A stretch of 64,000 nt of DNA, taken from positions 1 to 64,000 of the forward strand of contig NZ_JARQWV010000008.1 in NCBI RefSeq assembly GCF_029543245.1, given 5' to 3'. The position numbers and the translations under genes are program-made. How positions within the stretch are numbered: position 1 is the stretch's first letter; every line of letters starts with the position of its first letter. Positions 26,259 to 35,023 of this stretch are shown here, one piece after another. Source of the stretch: Caulobacter endophyticus (GTDB taxonomy: Bacteria; Pseudomonadota; Alphaproteobacteria; Caulobacterales; Caulobacteraceae). The notes beneath the pieces were generated by a model. That model was not told where the DNA came from and made no database searches. It saw only the letters and a list, made by a program, of their open reading frames with translations.

Positions 26259-26362
26259 GCCGCTCTCCTTTCCCCCAAGTCGAGGCCGTCCCGCGCGGCG
26301 GCCTTTCCATCCCTCTTCGTCTCCCTCCCGCGCCCCGCGCGGGAGGCGGGGAGAACACGCCC
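26259..26362 (+). promoter_or_regulatory. dctA-porin intergenic hairpins
   Basis: A GGCCG-CGGCC hairpin (about 26285-26304) followed by TTTCC may weaken transcription after dctA. A second strong hairpin, CTCCCGCG with CGCGCGGGAG (about 26325-26345), lies just before the porin ribosome binding site (GGCGGGGAG). The porin is probably read partly from dctA and partly attenuated. Confidence 0.4.
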
Positions 26363-27808
26363 ATGCGCATGCTTTTCGCCACCACGGCCCTGGTGGCCGT
26401 CAGCGCCGTCGCCGGCGGCGCCCAGGCCCAGGACGCCGACCTCGCCATCCTGAAAGCCCAGATCCAGGCCATGCAGGCGCGGATCGACGTGCTGGAGCGC
26501 CAGGCCGCAGCGTCATCCGCGCCCCTGGCCGCGTCCCAGCCCGTCATCACGCTCGCCCCGGCTCCGGCCGCGCCGCCCAAGCCCGCCGTCGAGCTGGTTC
26601 GCTGGGAGAACTCGCCCCGCTTCACCGATCCGTCGGGCGCCACCTTCAAGCTGCGCGGGCGGATCCTGCTGGACGCCGTCGATGCGGTGGCCCAGCGCGA
26701 CGGCCTGGCCGACTATCACGCCCGCGAGCTGCGGGCCCGGCAGCTGTTCCTTGGCGTCGAGGGGCAGAACGGCCGCTGGGGCTATCGGCTGGAAGGCGGC
26801 GTGGTCAGCGGCGGCGCCTGGGGCTGGGACGACGCCATCATCGACTACCGCCTCGACAAGCAGACCAGCCTGCTGGTCGGCAACCAGAAGGCCGCCTCGC
26901 TGGAGGGGCTGACCTCGTTCAAGTCGATCACCTTCATGGAGCGCGGCGCCTATGGCGACGTGATCGACGCGGGCTACGTGCTGGCGTTGCAGGCGGTGCG
27001 CACCGGAACCAACTGGTCGCTGTGGGGCGCCTTGCAGGGCGACAACATCAACCGCACCGACGCGGTCGGCGGCTATGATCCCAACCAAGCGGTGGAGCGC
27101 ATGGGCGTGACCCTGCGTGGGACCTGGTCGCCGCAACTGTCGGAAAGCGACCGCCTGCACCTGGGCGCCTGGGTGCGGCGGCGCGACCGGGGCGGGGAGA
27201 CGGGCTTCACCTATTCGGCGGCGGCCAACACCGCCTTCCGGCCGCAGGCCTCGAGCGGGGCGACGCTGTTCTCGACCGGTGCGGTCGGCGACGGCGACAC
27301 CACGCTGGGCATCGAGGCGGCGTGGGTGCATCGCGCGCTGTCGCTGCAAGGCGAGGCGGCGCGGATCCGGGTCGACCGCATCGGGACCGACGTCAACGCC
27401 GCGCTGGGCGGGCCGAACTTCGACATCGTCACCGCCTACGGCTCGGCCAGCTGGTTCGCGACCGGCGAGACGCGGCCCTACAATCCCAACGGCTCGTTCG
27501 GCCGGATCCGGGTGGCCCATCCGCTCGATCGGGGCGGCTTCGGCGCCCTGGAGTTCGCCGCCCGCTACGACTACGCCGACTTCAGCGACATGGCCGCCAA
27601 CGGCGTCGCCACCCTGGCTGCGCAGACGGGGCTGGCCACGGCCGGGACCTATCGCGCCGTGACCCTGGGCGCCAACTGGTACCCGTACAGCTATGTGCGG
27701 CTGTCGGGTAACCTGACCCGGGCCCGGATCGACAACCGCCCGATCGCCGGCGTGCAGCTCGACGCCGACGTCACCGTGGCCCAGGCCCGGTTGCAGCTGG
27801 AGTTCTGA
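26363..27808 (+). CDS. Outer-membrane porin, OprO/OprP family
   Basis: 481 residues from the ATG at 26363 after GGCGGGGAG. Signal peptide (RMLFATTALVAVSAVAGGAQA), then a short coiled-coil trimerising stretch (DLAILKAQIQAMQARIDVLERQAA), a proline-rich spacer and a 16-stranded-type barrel (from about 85, FKLRGRILLDAVDAVAQRDG) ending ARLQLEF with terminal Phe. The family includes the polyphosphate and phosphate porins OprO and OprP, but many Caulobacter members are not phosphate-specific. Placement after dctA suggests a channel for dicarboxylates; that is inference. Confidence 0.82.
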   Translation: MRMLFATTALVAVSAVAGGAQAQDADLAILKAQIQAMQARIDVLERQAAASSAPLAASQPVITLAPAPAAPPKPAVELVRWENSPRFTDPSGATFKLRGRILLDAVDAVAQRDGLADYHARELRARQLFLGVEGQNGRWGYRLEGGVVSGGAWGWDDAIIDYRLDKQTSLLVGNQKAASLEGLTSFKSITFMERGAYGDVIDAGYVLALQAVRTGTNWSLWGALQGDNINRTDAVGGYDPNQAVERMGVTLRGTWSPQLSESDRLHLGAWVRRRDRGGETGFTYSAAANTAFRPQASSGATLFSTGAVGDGDTTLGIEAAWVHRALSLQGEAARIRVDRIGTDVNAALGGPNFDIVTAYGSASWFATGETRPYNPNGSFGRIRVAHPLDRGGFGALEFAARYDYADFSDMAANGVATLAAQTGLATAGTYRAVTLGANWYPYSYVRLSGNLTRARIDNRPIAGVQLDADVTVAQARLQLEF

Positions 27809-27850
27809 GGGGGATCGAGACAATCATCCGACGGCCGTTTCCAAATCCGC

Positions 27851-27951
27851 CTTTCCCCGCGAAGGCGGGGACCCAAGCGGAGTCTGCGGACGGCTCACGG
27901 CTTCACCTTCTCCTGAAGCGCAGCTTGGATCCCCGCCTTCGCGGGGAAGCT
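27851..27951. repeat. BIME-like inverted repeat pair
   Basis: CCCCGCGAAGGCGGGG (27855-27870) and CCCCGCCTTCGCGGGG (27931-27946), inverted, with the same GACCCAAGC and GCTTGGATC borders as the other copies. It lies between convergent genes. Confidence 0.8.
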
Positions 27952-27988
27952 CGGTGAAAAGGCCAGACTTGCTGAATGTCGTTACGCT

Positions 27989-29017
27989 CTAGCGCTCGAT
28001 CTCCAGAACCTCCCGCAGGAAGTCGATCGTCTGGCGCATCGCCGCCCGGGTGGGCGGGGTGTCGCGCAGGGCTTCCAGCACCATGAAGTCGTGGATGGCG
28101 CCGACCATGCGCTGGGCCGTGACCTCGACCCCGGCCCGCATCAGCTTGCGGGCGTAGGCCTCGGCGTCGTCGCGGGTGACGTCGGCCTCGGCGGTGATCA
28201 CCAGGGTCGGCGGCAGGGTGGAAAGGCGGCGCAGCGGGGTGTCGAGCACGAAGGCGGGGGTGTCGTCGTCGGGCGTCGCGCCCAGGCAGGCCTCGCAATA
28301 GCGCAGGTCGTCGGCGGTGGGGCCGGGTCCCTCGGCGAAGGCCAGGCTGGAGGGGCTCTGGCCCACGGGCGCGGTGATCGGACACAGCAGGACCTGGCCC
28401 GCCAGCGCCGGCCCCTCGGCAAGCGCGACGCGCAGCGCCAGCGCCGCGGCGATCGCGCCGCCCGCGCCGTCGCCGGCCACGGCGATGCGGCCGGCGTCGA
28501 GGTTCAGGCTGGCCGCGCGTTCGACGACAGCCAGCAGGGCCGCGTGGGCCTGTTCGATCTGGGCCGGGTGGCGGGCCTCCGGCGCCAGGGCGTAGTCGAC
28601 CTGCACGACCGCCGCCCCGACGCCCAACGCCAGTCGCCGCGTCAGCCGCTCGTGGGCGCCATGGCCGCCCATGATCCAGCCGCCGCCATGCAGGTGGAGC
28701 ACGACGGGAAGTGGCTCGGCCCGGCCCGGCGGTCGCAGGATCCTGATCGGCAGGCGCTCGCCGTCGCCCGAATGCAGGGCGAGGTCCAGGATCTCGACGT
28801 CCGGCAGGTCCGACTGCGGCGCCTGGGCCTCGGCGAAGGCCTGGCGGATGACCGCCAGCGACTGGTCGCGCAGGGGCCCGGGGGCGCGGTCCAGGCGCTC
28901 GTCGACGAACTGCTGGGTGACGGGGTCGAGCACGGGATGGGCCGAGGCGGGCGTCAGCACCGGGCCGGTGGAGCGGTCGTGGCGGGGCAAGGCGTAATCC
29001 TCAGGCCAGGGCCGCAT
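27989..29017 (-). CDS. Hormone-sensitive-lipase-type alpha/beta hydrolase with substituted nucleophile
   Basis: 342 residues of the HSL-type esterase family. The oxyanion motif LHLHGGGWIMGG is intact, and ALAPEARHPAQIEQ and AEADVTRDDAEAYARKLMRAGV match. At the nucleophile elbow, usually GDSAGG, the gene encodes GDGAGG (AVAGDGAGGAIAAAL). The catalytic Ser is therefore Gly by direct reading of the codon GGC (28470-28500). The Asp (ADVT) and His (AIHDFMVL) partners are present. It may be non-enzymatic, a ligand-binding protein like gibberellin receptor GID1-type relatives, or recently inactivated. It overlaps the AraC-type gene by 17 bases, so the pair is co-expressed. Confidence 0.8.
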   Translation of the reverse strand: MRPWPEDYALPRHDRSTGPVLTPASAHPVLDPVTQQFVDERLDRAPGPLRDQSLAVIRQAFAEAQAPQSDLPDVEILDLALHSGDGERLPIRILRPPGRAEPLPVVLHLHGGGWIMGGHGAHERLTRRLALGVGAAVVQVDYALAPEARHPAQIEQAHAALLAVVERAASLNLDAGRIAVAGDGAGGAIAAALALRVALAEGPALAGQVLLCPITAPVGQSPSSLAFAEGPGPTADDLRYCEACLGATPDDDTPAFVLDTPLRRLSTLPPTLVITAEADVTRDDAEAYARKLMRAGVEVTAQRMVGAIHDFMVLEALRDTPPTRAAMRQTIDFLREVLEIER

Positions 29018-29600
29018 CGGCCAGATCGATCGAGGTTTCCTGGTCGCGCTGGTGCAGGCGGCGCCAGACCAGAGGGCTGGTCTCGAAGGCGCGGCGAAAG
29101 CGGTTGGAAAAGTGGGCCTGGTCGGCGAACCCGCAGGCGGCGGCGATCTGGCCCAGGGGCTCGCTCGTCTCGACCATCATCCGGCGGGCGTGGTCCAGGC
29201 GTTGCCGGATGATGTGCTCGCGGGCCCCGCCGCCGTAGCTCACCGCAAAGGCGCGCGAGAAGTGGCTGACGCTGAGGCGGACCAGGGCGGCCAGGTCCGA
29301 CACCTTCACCGGCGCGTCGAGATTGGCGGCGATGTGGGCGTCGACGCGGCGGATCTGCCAGGGGGCGAGGCCACCGGAAATGGCGACCGGGCGGGCGTCG
29401 TCGAGCAGGCGCTTGCCTTCGCGCTGCACCAGTTCGATCGCCTCGCGCACCCGGCGCTCAGCGGCCAGGCGGTCGTCGCGGGCGGCGGCGCGGGCGTCGG
29501 CCAGCAGGCCGGCGATCAGGTCGGGCAGGGCGCCGGCGCTCAGGTCGATCACGCGATCGAAGCCGTTGGCGGCGACGGGGGAGATGGGTTCGAAAGACAT
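29001..29600 (-). CDS. AraC-family transcriptional regulator
   Basis: 199 residues. The C-terminal 100 carry both helix-turn-helices (VSDLAALVRLSVSHFSRAFAVSYGGGAREHIIRQRLDHARRMMVETSEPLGQIAAACGFADQAHFSNRFRRAFETSPLVWRR). The short N-terminal part (1-95) is helical, too small for the usual cupin effector domain. Translationally linked to the downstream hydrolase-like gene, so it may regulate that gene or sense something it binds. Its promoter must lie in 29601-29760, where TGTGTAGAGTTGTGTAGGTG forms a direct repeat. Confidence 0.88.
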   Translation of the reverse strand: MSFEPISPVAANGFDRVIDLSAGALPDLIAGLLADARAAARDDRLAAERRVREAIELVQREGKRLLDDARPVAISGGLAPWQIRRVDAHIAANLDAPVKVSDLAALVRLSVSHFSRAFAVSYGGGAREHIIRQRLDHARRMMVETSEPLGQIAAACGFADQAHFSNRFRRAFETSPLVWRRLHQRDQETSIDLADAALA

Positions 29601-29760
29601 GGCAGCGTTCCTTTCAGCGCCCGGCTCGCCGCCGGTGTGAAACTACGATGCCAAGGTCCTCCGCCGAGCGTGAGTTAAGCCTTGTGTAGAGTTGTGTAGG
29701 TGGAAAAAATCAGGAAAAGCAGATGCTTGATAGGTTGCTGCGCGGTGTTTGGCGGCGTGT
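29601..29760 (-). promoter_or_regulatory. Upstream region of the AraC-type gene
   Basis: Apart from the direct repeat TGTGTAGAGTTGTGTAGG (29683-29701) and a locally A-rich stretch (GGAAAAAATCAGGAAAAG, 29701-29718), I see nothing recognisable. A promoter for leftward transcription should lie here. Confidence 0.3.
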
Positions 29761-32478
29761 TCAGAGCGCGTCGAGCAGCGCCCGCGCGGCCTTGCGATCC
29801 GGACAGCCGGGAACGTCGGGCAGGGCCTCCAGCGCCTCGCGCACGCTGCCGGGCTCGGCCAGGGAGATGGCGGTTCGAAGGCTCCACGCGCCGGCGTTCT
29901 GGGCCTTGGCCAGGTCGAGGGCGGCGCGCAGGCGCGCTTCACGCTCCGCCGGGGCGCCGGTGATGGCTGCGAGGCGCATCAGTTCGGGACCGACCCAGGT
30001 CGAGGGCTCCTGGTCCAGGCGGGCCAGCATGGCCTGGTCGACGAGGCCCGCGTCGGCTGCGGCGAAGCATTCGACCTGCATCGGGAAGGCTTCGGCCGGC
30101 GCGCGAACGGAGGGATCCAGGGCGGCCAGATAGCCCTGGCCCCATAGCTCCCAGAACCGCACGCCGCGTCCGCGTGCGCGCTCAAGAAGGCGATCGACCC
30201 AGTGGCGGGCGAGATCCGCGCGGCCGGTCCAGAGAGCGATGGGCACGGCGCCGACGGCCAGGCCGTAGCAGATGGTCAGGTCGTGGTCGGTGGCCAGGGC
30301 GGCCTCGGCGGTCTCCTGGGCCAGGCGCAGGGCCTGAGCGGACTCTCCGCGAAGCCACAGGATGCGCATCTTCAGCGCCTGGGCCGAGATGGTGTCGTTG
30401 ACCTGGGCGTGGTTGGCCTGGTTGGCGACCACCGGGCCGGTGTGGGTGGCGATCACCCGCTCGACCAGCTTCAGGGCCTCGTTCTGGTCGCCCGAGAAGT
30501 GATGCCGCAGGGCCTGCATGTGGTCGGCCGTCTGCAAGGCGGCCGGATCGCCGACCGCCTGGGCGATGGCCTGGAAGGCGTCGGCGAAGACGGCGCAGTC
30601 GGCGTAGCGCCCGGCAAGGATGGCGTGGGCCCAGCGTCCCCAGCCGGACCGCAGCTTTAGGCCTGGGTCGTCCAGCGCCTCGGCGATTTCCAGGGCGCGC
30701 GCGAAGGCGGTCTCCATGGCCGTCGTGGGGCCGTGGGTGTGCCACAAGGCATGTCCCTGGGCGCTGAGCAGCTCGACCTCGGCGGCCGAGCCGGCCAGGT
30801 TCGTGGCGGCGACGCTCTTCAGCGCCTTTTCGACCAGGGCCAGGAATTCGCCGGGCAGGCTGAGATGGAACCACAGCGGCGCGGAGGCGACGGTCAGTCG
30901 GATGGCCAGCGGCAGGTCGCCGGCCGGCGAGAAAGCCCAGGCCAAGGCGGCGCGCACGTCGTCGACCAGACGGCTCTTCTCGGCGAGCCATTCGCGGCGG
31001 GCCCGGCCTTCCCAGGCGCTGTCGGTGTCGGCCAGCTGCGCGCAGCAGTATTCGGCGTGGCGGTGGGCGGTCTCGCCTGCGTCCGGGCGCGCGGCCAGGG
31101 TCTCGCGGGCATAGGCGCGAGTGGTGTCCAGCAGGCGATACAGCGTCACCGGTCCGGTGGCGTCGACCGACAGCAGCGACTTGCGGGCCAGGGCGCTGAC
31201 GATGTCGAGCACCGCTTGGCGTCCAATGGCGGCGTCGGAGGCGACGGCGCGGGCCGCCTCCATGGGAAAGGCGCCGGCGAAGGCGCCCAGGCGGTCCAGC
31301 ACCGCCTTGTCCTCATCCGGGAGCAGGCCGTAGCTCCAGTCCAGCGTGGCGCGCAGGGTCTGCTGCCGGGGCAGGGCGGTGCGGCGGCCCTTGGTCAGCA
31401 GGCCGAAGCGGTCGTCGAGATTGGCGGCCAACTCGGCGGCGCTCATCATGTCGATGCGGGCGGCGGCCAGTTCCAGCGCCAGGGGCATGCCGTCCAGCCG
31501 GCGGCAGATCTCGGCGACGGCGGCGGCGTTGGCGTCGGTCAGGGCGAAAGCGTCGTCGGCCGCTCGGGCGCGCTCGACGAACAGCTGCACGGCCGCGTAG
31601 CCGGAAACGGTTTCAGCATCGAGGGCGCCATCGCTGGGGGCGGCGAGGGTCTGTAGCCGATGGACCCACTCGCCCTCGGCCCGCAGGGCCTCGCGGCTGG
31701 TGGCCAGCACCAGGGTGGCGGGGGCGTCCTGGTGGATGGCCTGGGCCAGGTCGGCGGCGGCGTCGACCACGTGCTCGCAGTTGTCGAGCACCAGCACAGT
31801 CGGGACTTGGGCGAGGCGAGCGACCACGGCGGCCTGGGCGTCGCGGCCTGAGCCGGGCAGGTCGAGCGCGGCGGCGGCGGCGCCCGCCACCAGCTCGGAC
31901 TGGGCGACGGGGGCCAGGTCGACGAACACCCAGGGCAGGCTCTGGGCCTGCGCCACGCGCTCGGCGACGGCCGTGGCGACCGTGGTCTTGCCGATGCCGC
32001 CGGGGCCGATCACCGTCATGAAGCCGCGCTCGGGCAGCAGTTGCACCAAGCTGTCGACGATGGCGTCGCGGCCGACGATCCGCCGTGCGGTCGGACGAGC
32101 GCGCGCTGGGGCGTGTGGTGCGGGCTGCGGAACGGCCGGCTCCGCGTCGGGACGCGTGACAGGCGCAACGAAGCGATAGCCGCGACCTTGCTCGTTCAGC
32201 ACGTAGCGGGCGCCGTCGCGGCCGTCGCCCAGCGCCTTGCGCAGGCCGGCGATGTGGACGCGCAGGGTGCTCTCGTCGACCGTCACGTCGGCCCAGACCC
32301 GCGCCAGCAACTGGTCCTTACTCAGAAGCTCGCCGTCGGCGTCGATCAGGGCCAGCAGGATGTCCAGCGCCCGACTGCCGATCGTCACCGGCCGGCCGCC
32401 CGCGCTCAGCAGGCGGCGTTCGCGGTCGAGCGTGAACGGGCCGAAGGCGAGCGAGGAAGCGGCGGTGCTGGACGGCAT
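29761..32478 (-). CDS. Winged-helix regulator with NB-ARC-like ATPase and helical repeats
   Basis: 905 residues. Residues 5-105 form an OmpR/CadC-type winged helix (LTFGPF-like start, SRALDILLALIDADGELLSKDQLLARVWADVTVDESTLRVHIAGLRKALGD, GRGYRFVAPV). About 135-450 is a signal-transduction ATPase (Walker A GPGGIGKTTVATAVAERV, Walker B VLVLDNCEHV, RxxTLRATLDWSYGLLPDEDKAVLDRLGAF). The C-terminal half holds TPR-like helices (LPGEFLALVEKAL, HGPTTAMETAFARALEIAEAL, RGESAQALRLAQETAEAAL). The design (DNA binding, NTP switch, scaffold) is that of STAND regulators. Targets and the signal are unknown. It is monocistronic, downstream of the liv operon on the same strand with a 73-base gap. Confidence 0.85.
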   Translation of the reverse strand: MPSSTAASSLAFGPFTLDRERRLLSAGGRPVTIGSRALDILLALIDADGELLSKDQLLARVWADVTVDESTLRVHIAGLRKALGDGRDGARYVLNEQGRGYRFVAPVTRPDAEPAVPQPAPHAPARARPTARRIVGRDAIVDSLVQLLPERGFMTVIGPGGIGKTTVATAVAERVAQAQSLPWVFVDLAPVAQSELVAGAAAAALDLPGSGRDAQAAVVARLAQVPTVLVLDNCEHVVDAAADLAQAIHQDAPATLVLATSREALRAEGEWVHRLQTLAAPSDGALDAETVSGYAAVQLFVERARAADDAFALTDANAAAVAEICRRLDGMPLALELAAARIDMMSAAELAANLDDRFGLLTKGRRTALPRQQTLRATLDWSYGLLPDEDKAVLDRLGAFAGAFPMEAARAVASDAAIGRQAVLDIVSALARKSLLSVDATGPVTLYRLLDTTRAYARETLAARPDAGETAHRHAEYCCAQLADTDSAWEGRARREWLAEKSRLVDDVRAALAWAFSPAGDLPLAIRLTVASAPLWFHLSLPGEFLALVEKALKSVAATNLAGSAAEVELLSAQGHALWHTHGPTTAMETAFARALEIAEALDDPGLKLRSGWGRWAHAILAGRYADCAVFADAFQAIAQAVGDPAALQTADHMQALRHHFSGDQNEALKLVERVIATHTGPVVANQANHAQVNDTISAQALKMRILWLRGESAQALRLAQETAEAALATDHDLTICYGLAVGAVPIALWTGRADLARHWVDRLLERARGRGVRFWELWGQGYLAALDPSVRAPAEAFPMQVECFAAADAGLVDQAMLARLDQEPSTWVGPELMRLAAITGAPAEREARLRAALDLAKAQNAGAWSLRTAISLAEPGSVREALEALPDVPGCPDRKAARALLDAL

Positions 32479-32551
32479 GGAGGCGGTTTCGCGCGGATTC
32501 GTTTTGCGCCGATAGAACTAATCTTGCGCGATGGCGTGACCGTGACCCCGT

Positions 32552-35023
32552 TCAGCCGCCGAGATAGGCCGCGTTCACCGCCGGATCGGCCGCGATCTGG
32601 GCCGAGGTCCCGTGGGCCACGATCTGGCCGCCGCTCAGCACATAGGCCCGGTCGGAAACCGACAGCGCGAGGCCTGCCATCTGGTCGACGATCAGCAGCG
32701 TCAGGTCCTGGTCGCGCAGGTCGCGGAAGGCGGCGAAGATCTCGTCGATCACGCGCGGGGCCAGGCCCAGCGATGGCTCGTCCAGCAGCAGCACCTTGGG
32801 CCGGCTCATCAGGGCGCGGGCCAGGGCCAGCATCTGCTGCTCGCCGCCCGACAGGAGGCCGGCCCGCTGGTGCAGGCGTTCGGAGAGGCGCGGGAAGCGC
32901 CTCAGCATCTCCTGGGTGCGGGCCTCTAGGTCGCGGCGGTCGAGGAAGGCGCCCAGGCGGATGTTGTCGCGCACGGTGAGCTCGGGGAACACCTGCCGGC
33001 CCTCGGGCGACAGCACCACGCCCTTGCGCACGCGCTCGTTGGCGGAAAGACCGTTCAGCAGGCCGCCCTCGAAGGCGACCTGGCCCTCGGCGGCCGGGTG
33101 CAGGCCGGCGATCACCCGCATCAGGGTCGATTTGCCCGCGCCGTTGGCGCCCAGCAGGGCCACGGCCTCGCCCTGTCGGACCTCGATCTCGACGCCCGAC
33201 AGCACGGGCGCGGCGCCATAGCCGGCGGTGAGGTTGACCACCCGCAGGGCGTCCAGCCGGCTGACCGGTCCGCGATCGGTGGGGGCCGAGGCCGGGGCGG
33301 CGCCCAGATAGGCCGCGCGCACGGCCGGATCGGCCTGGATCTCTTCCGGCGTCCCTTGCGCGATCTGCACCCCGGCGTTCAGCACCACGACGGCGTCGGA
33401 TACGCCCATGATCAGGCCCATGTCGTGCTCGATCAGGCCCACGGCGACGCCGGCCTCGGCGATCTCCTTCAGCAGGGCGGCCAGGCGGCGCTTGTCCTCC
33501 TGCGACAGGCCGGCGGCCGGTTCGTCCAGCAGCAGGACGTCAGGATCCAGCGCCAGGGCGCGGGCGATCTCGACCAGGCGGCGGTCCACATGGGCGAGGT
33601 CGCCGGCCGGCAGGGTCGGGTCGCCGGCATAGCCGCAGGCGGCCAGCAGGGCGCGGGCGCGTTCACGCTGCGCCTTGGCGGCGAACCGGGCCAGCGGCGC
33701 GCCGAGGCGCCCCTGGCGGGCGGCCAGCAGCACGTTGTCCTCGACGCTGAGGCTCTGGAACACCTGCGAGGTCTGGTAGGAGCGCGCCACCCCGGCCCGG
33801 GCGGCGGCGAAGGCCTGGCGGGGCAGGGGCGCGTCGCCCAGCAGACAGCGGCCGTCGGTGGGGCGGTAGAAGCCGCTGAGCAGGTTCATCACCGTCGACT
33901 TGCCCGCGCCGTTGGGGCCGATCAGGGCCGTCACCCGACCGGGCGGCAGGGAGAAGCGAGCGCCGTCCAGGGCGCGCAGGCCGCCAAAGCGCATGCCCAG
34001 GTCCTGCGCCGTGAGGGCGGCGCGGGGACGGACGGCGAGGAGTTCTGCGAGGGGCAGGGCGGTTTCGGCGACGGGCGGAGCAGCGGCTTTGCGCTTGAAG
34101 GGCAGGGCGTCCCACAGGCCGGCCAGGCCGCGCGGCGCCAGCCACAGCACCACCATCAGGAGGGCGCCGAACACCAGGATGCGATAGGCCTCGAAGCCGG
34201 CCAGAAGCTCGGGCAGCAGGCCCACGACCAGGGCGCCCAGCAACGGCCCCAGGCGGGTTCCGGATCCGCCCAGCACCACCACCAGCACGAACAGGATCGA
34301 CTGGGTCAGGTTGAAGGTCTGGGGCGTGACGAAGCCGGCCATCGGCGCGAAGAGGCCGCCTGCGGCGCCCGCGAACAGGGCGGACAGCGTGAAGGCCAGG
34401 GTGCGCACGACGGTGGGGTTCAGGCCCACCGAGGCGGCGGCGACGTCGGTGTCGCGCACGGCCCGCATGGCCGCTCCCCAGCCGCCGGCTGATAGGCGCT
34501 GGAAGGCCAGCAGAGAGGCCGCCGCCACCGCCACGGCCAGCATGGCAAGGCCGTTGGCGTCCAGCGCGACGCCGAACAGGCTGGGGGCGGGGATGTCGAG
34601 GATGCCGTTCTGGCCGCCGGTGACGTCGCGCAGTTCGACGAGGCCGTGCTCGACGATCAGGCCGAAGGCGATGGTGACCATCGCCAGGTATGGGCCCTTC
34701 AGGCGCAGGGCCGGGATCGCCATCAGTGCGCCGACGCCGCCGGCCAAGAGGGCGCCCAGCGGCCAGGCGATCCAGAAGCTGACATCCAGCCGCGTGGTCA
34801 GCACCGCCACGGCATAGGCGCCGATGGCGTAGACGCCGGCATGGCCGAACGACATCTGGCCGCCAAGCCCGATCAGGATGTTGAGGCCGACGCCGACGAT
34901 GGTCAGCAGGGCGATCTGGCCCAGCACGAAGGCGTAGTAGCTGTCGAGCACGCCGGCCAGGACCAGGGCGACGACGACCGCGCCCAGCGCGGCCAGGGTG
35001 GAGCCGAGGGAACGCATGCTCAT
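32552..35023 (-). CDS. LivM-LivG-LivF fusion: branched-chain-type ABC permease with two ATPases
   Basis: One 823-residue frame without internal stops. Residues 1-310 are a LivM-type permease (GVGLNILIGLGGQMSFGHAGVYAIGAY and seven to nine spans). A linker of about 35 residues follows. Residues 345-590 are a LivG ATPase (Walker A GPNGAGKST, DEPAAGL) and 600-823 a LivF ATPase (GANGAGKST, LLSGGEQQMLALARAL, DEPSLGL). The LivG half has LAHVDRRLVE in place of the usual LSYGQ signature, so the two ATP sites are probably unequal. Normally these are three genes. The start at 35023 overlaps livH by 4 bases. Substrate is unlikely to be a plain amino acid given the amidohydrolase locus next door (inference). 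Confidence 0.88.
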   Translation of the reverse strand: MSMRSLGSTLAALGAVVVALVLAGVLDSYYAFVLGQIALLTIVGVGLNILIGLGGQMSFGHAGVYAIGAYAVAVLTTRLDVSFWIAWPLGALLAGGVGALMAIPALRLKGPYLAMVTIAFGLIVEHGLVELRDVTGGQNGILDIPAPSLFGVALDANGLAMLAVAVAAASLLAFQRLSAGGWGAAMRAVRDTDVAAASVGLNPTVVRTLAFTLSALFAGAAGGLFAPMAGFVTPQTFNLTQSILFVLVVVLGGSGTRLGPLLGALVVGLLPELLAGFEAYRILVFGALLMVVLWLAPRGLAGLWDALPFKRKAAAPPVAETALPLAELLAVRPRAALTAQDLGMRFGGLRALDGARFSLPPGRVTALIGPNGAGKSTVMNLLSGFYRPTDGRCLLGDAPLPRQAFAAARAGVARSYQTSQVFQSLSVEDNVLLAARQGRLGAPLARFAAKAQRERARALLAACGYAGDPTLPAGDLAHVDRRLVEIARALALDPDVLLLDEPAAGLSQEDKRRLAALLKEIAEAGVAVGLIEHDMGLIMGVSDAVVVLNAGVQIAQGTPEEIQADPAVRAAYLGAAPASAPTDRGPVSRLDALRVVNLTAGYGAAPVLSGVEIEVRQGEAVALLGANGAGKSTLMRVIAGLHPAAEGQVAFEGGLLNGLSANERVRKGVVLSPEGRQVFPELTVRDNIRLGAFLDRRDLEARTQEMLRRFPRLSERLHQRAGLLSGGEQQMLALARALMSRPKVLLLDEPSLGLAPRVIDEIFAAFRDLRDQDLTLLIVDQMAGLALSVSDRAYVLSGGQIVAHGTSAQIAADPAVNAAYLGG

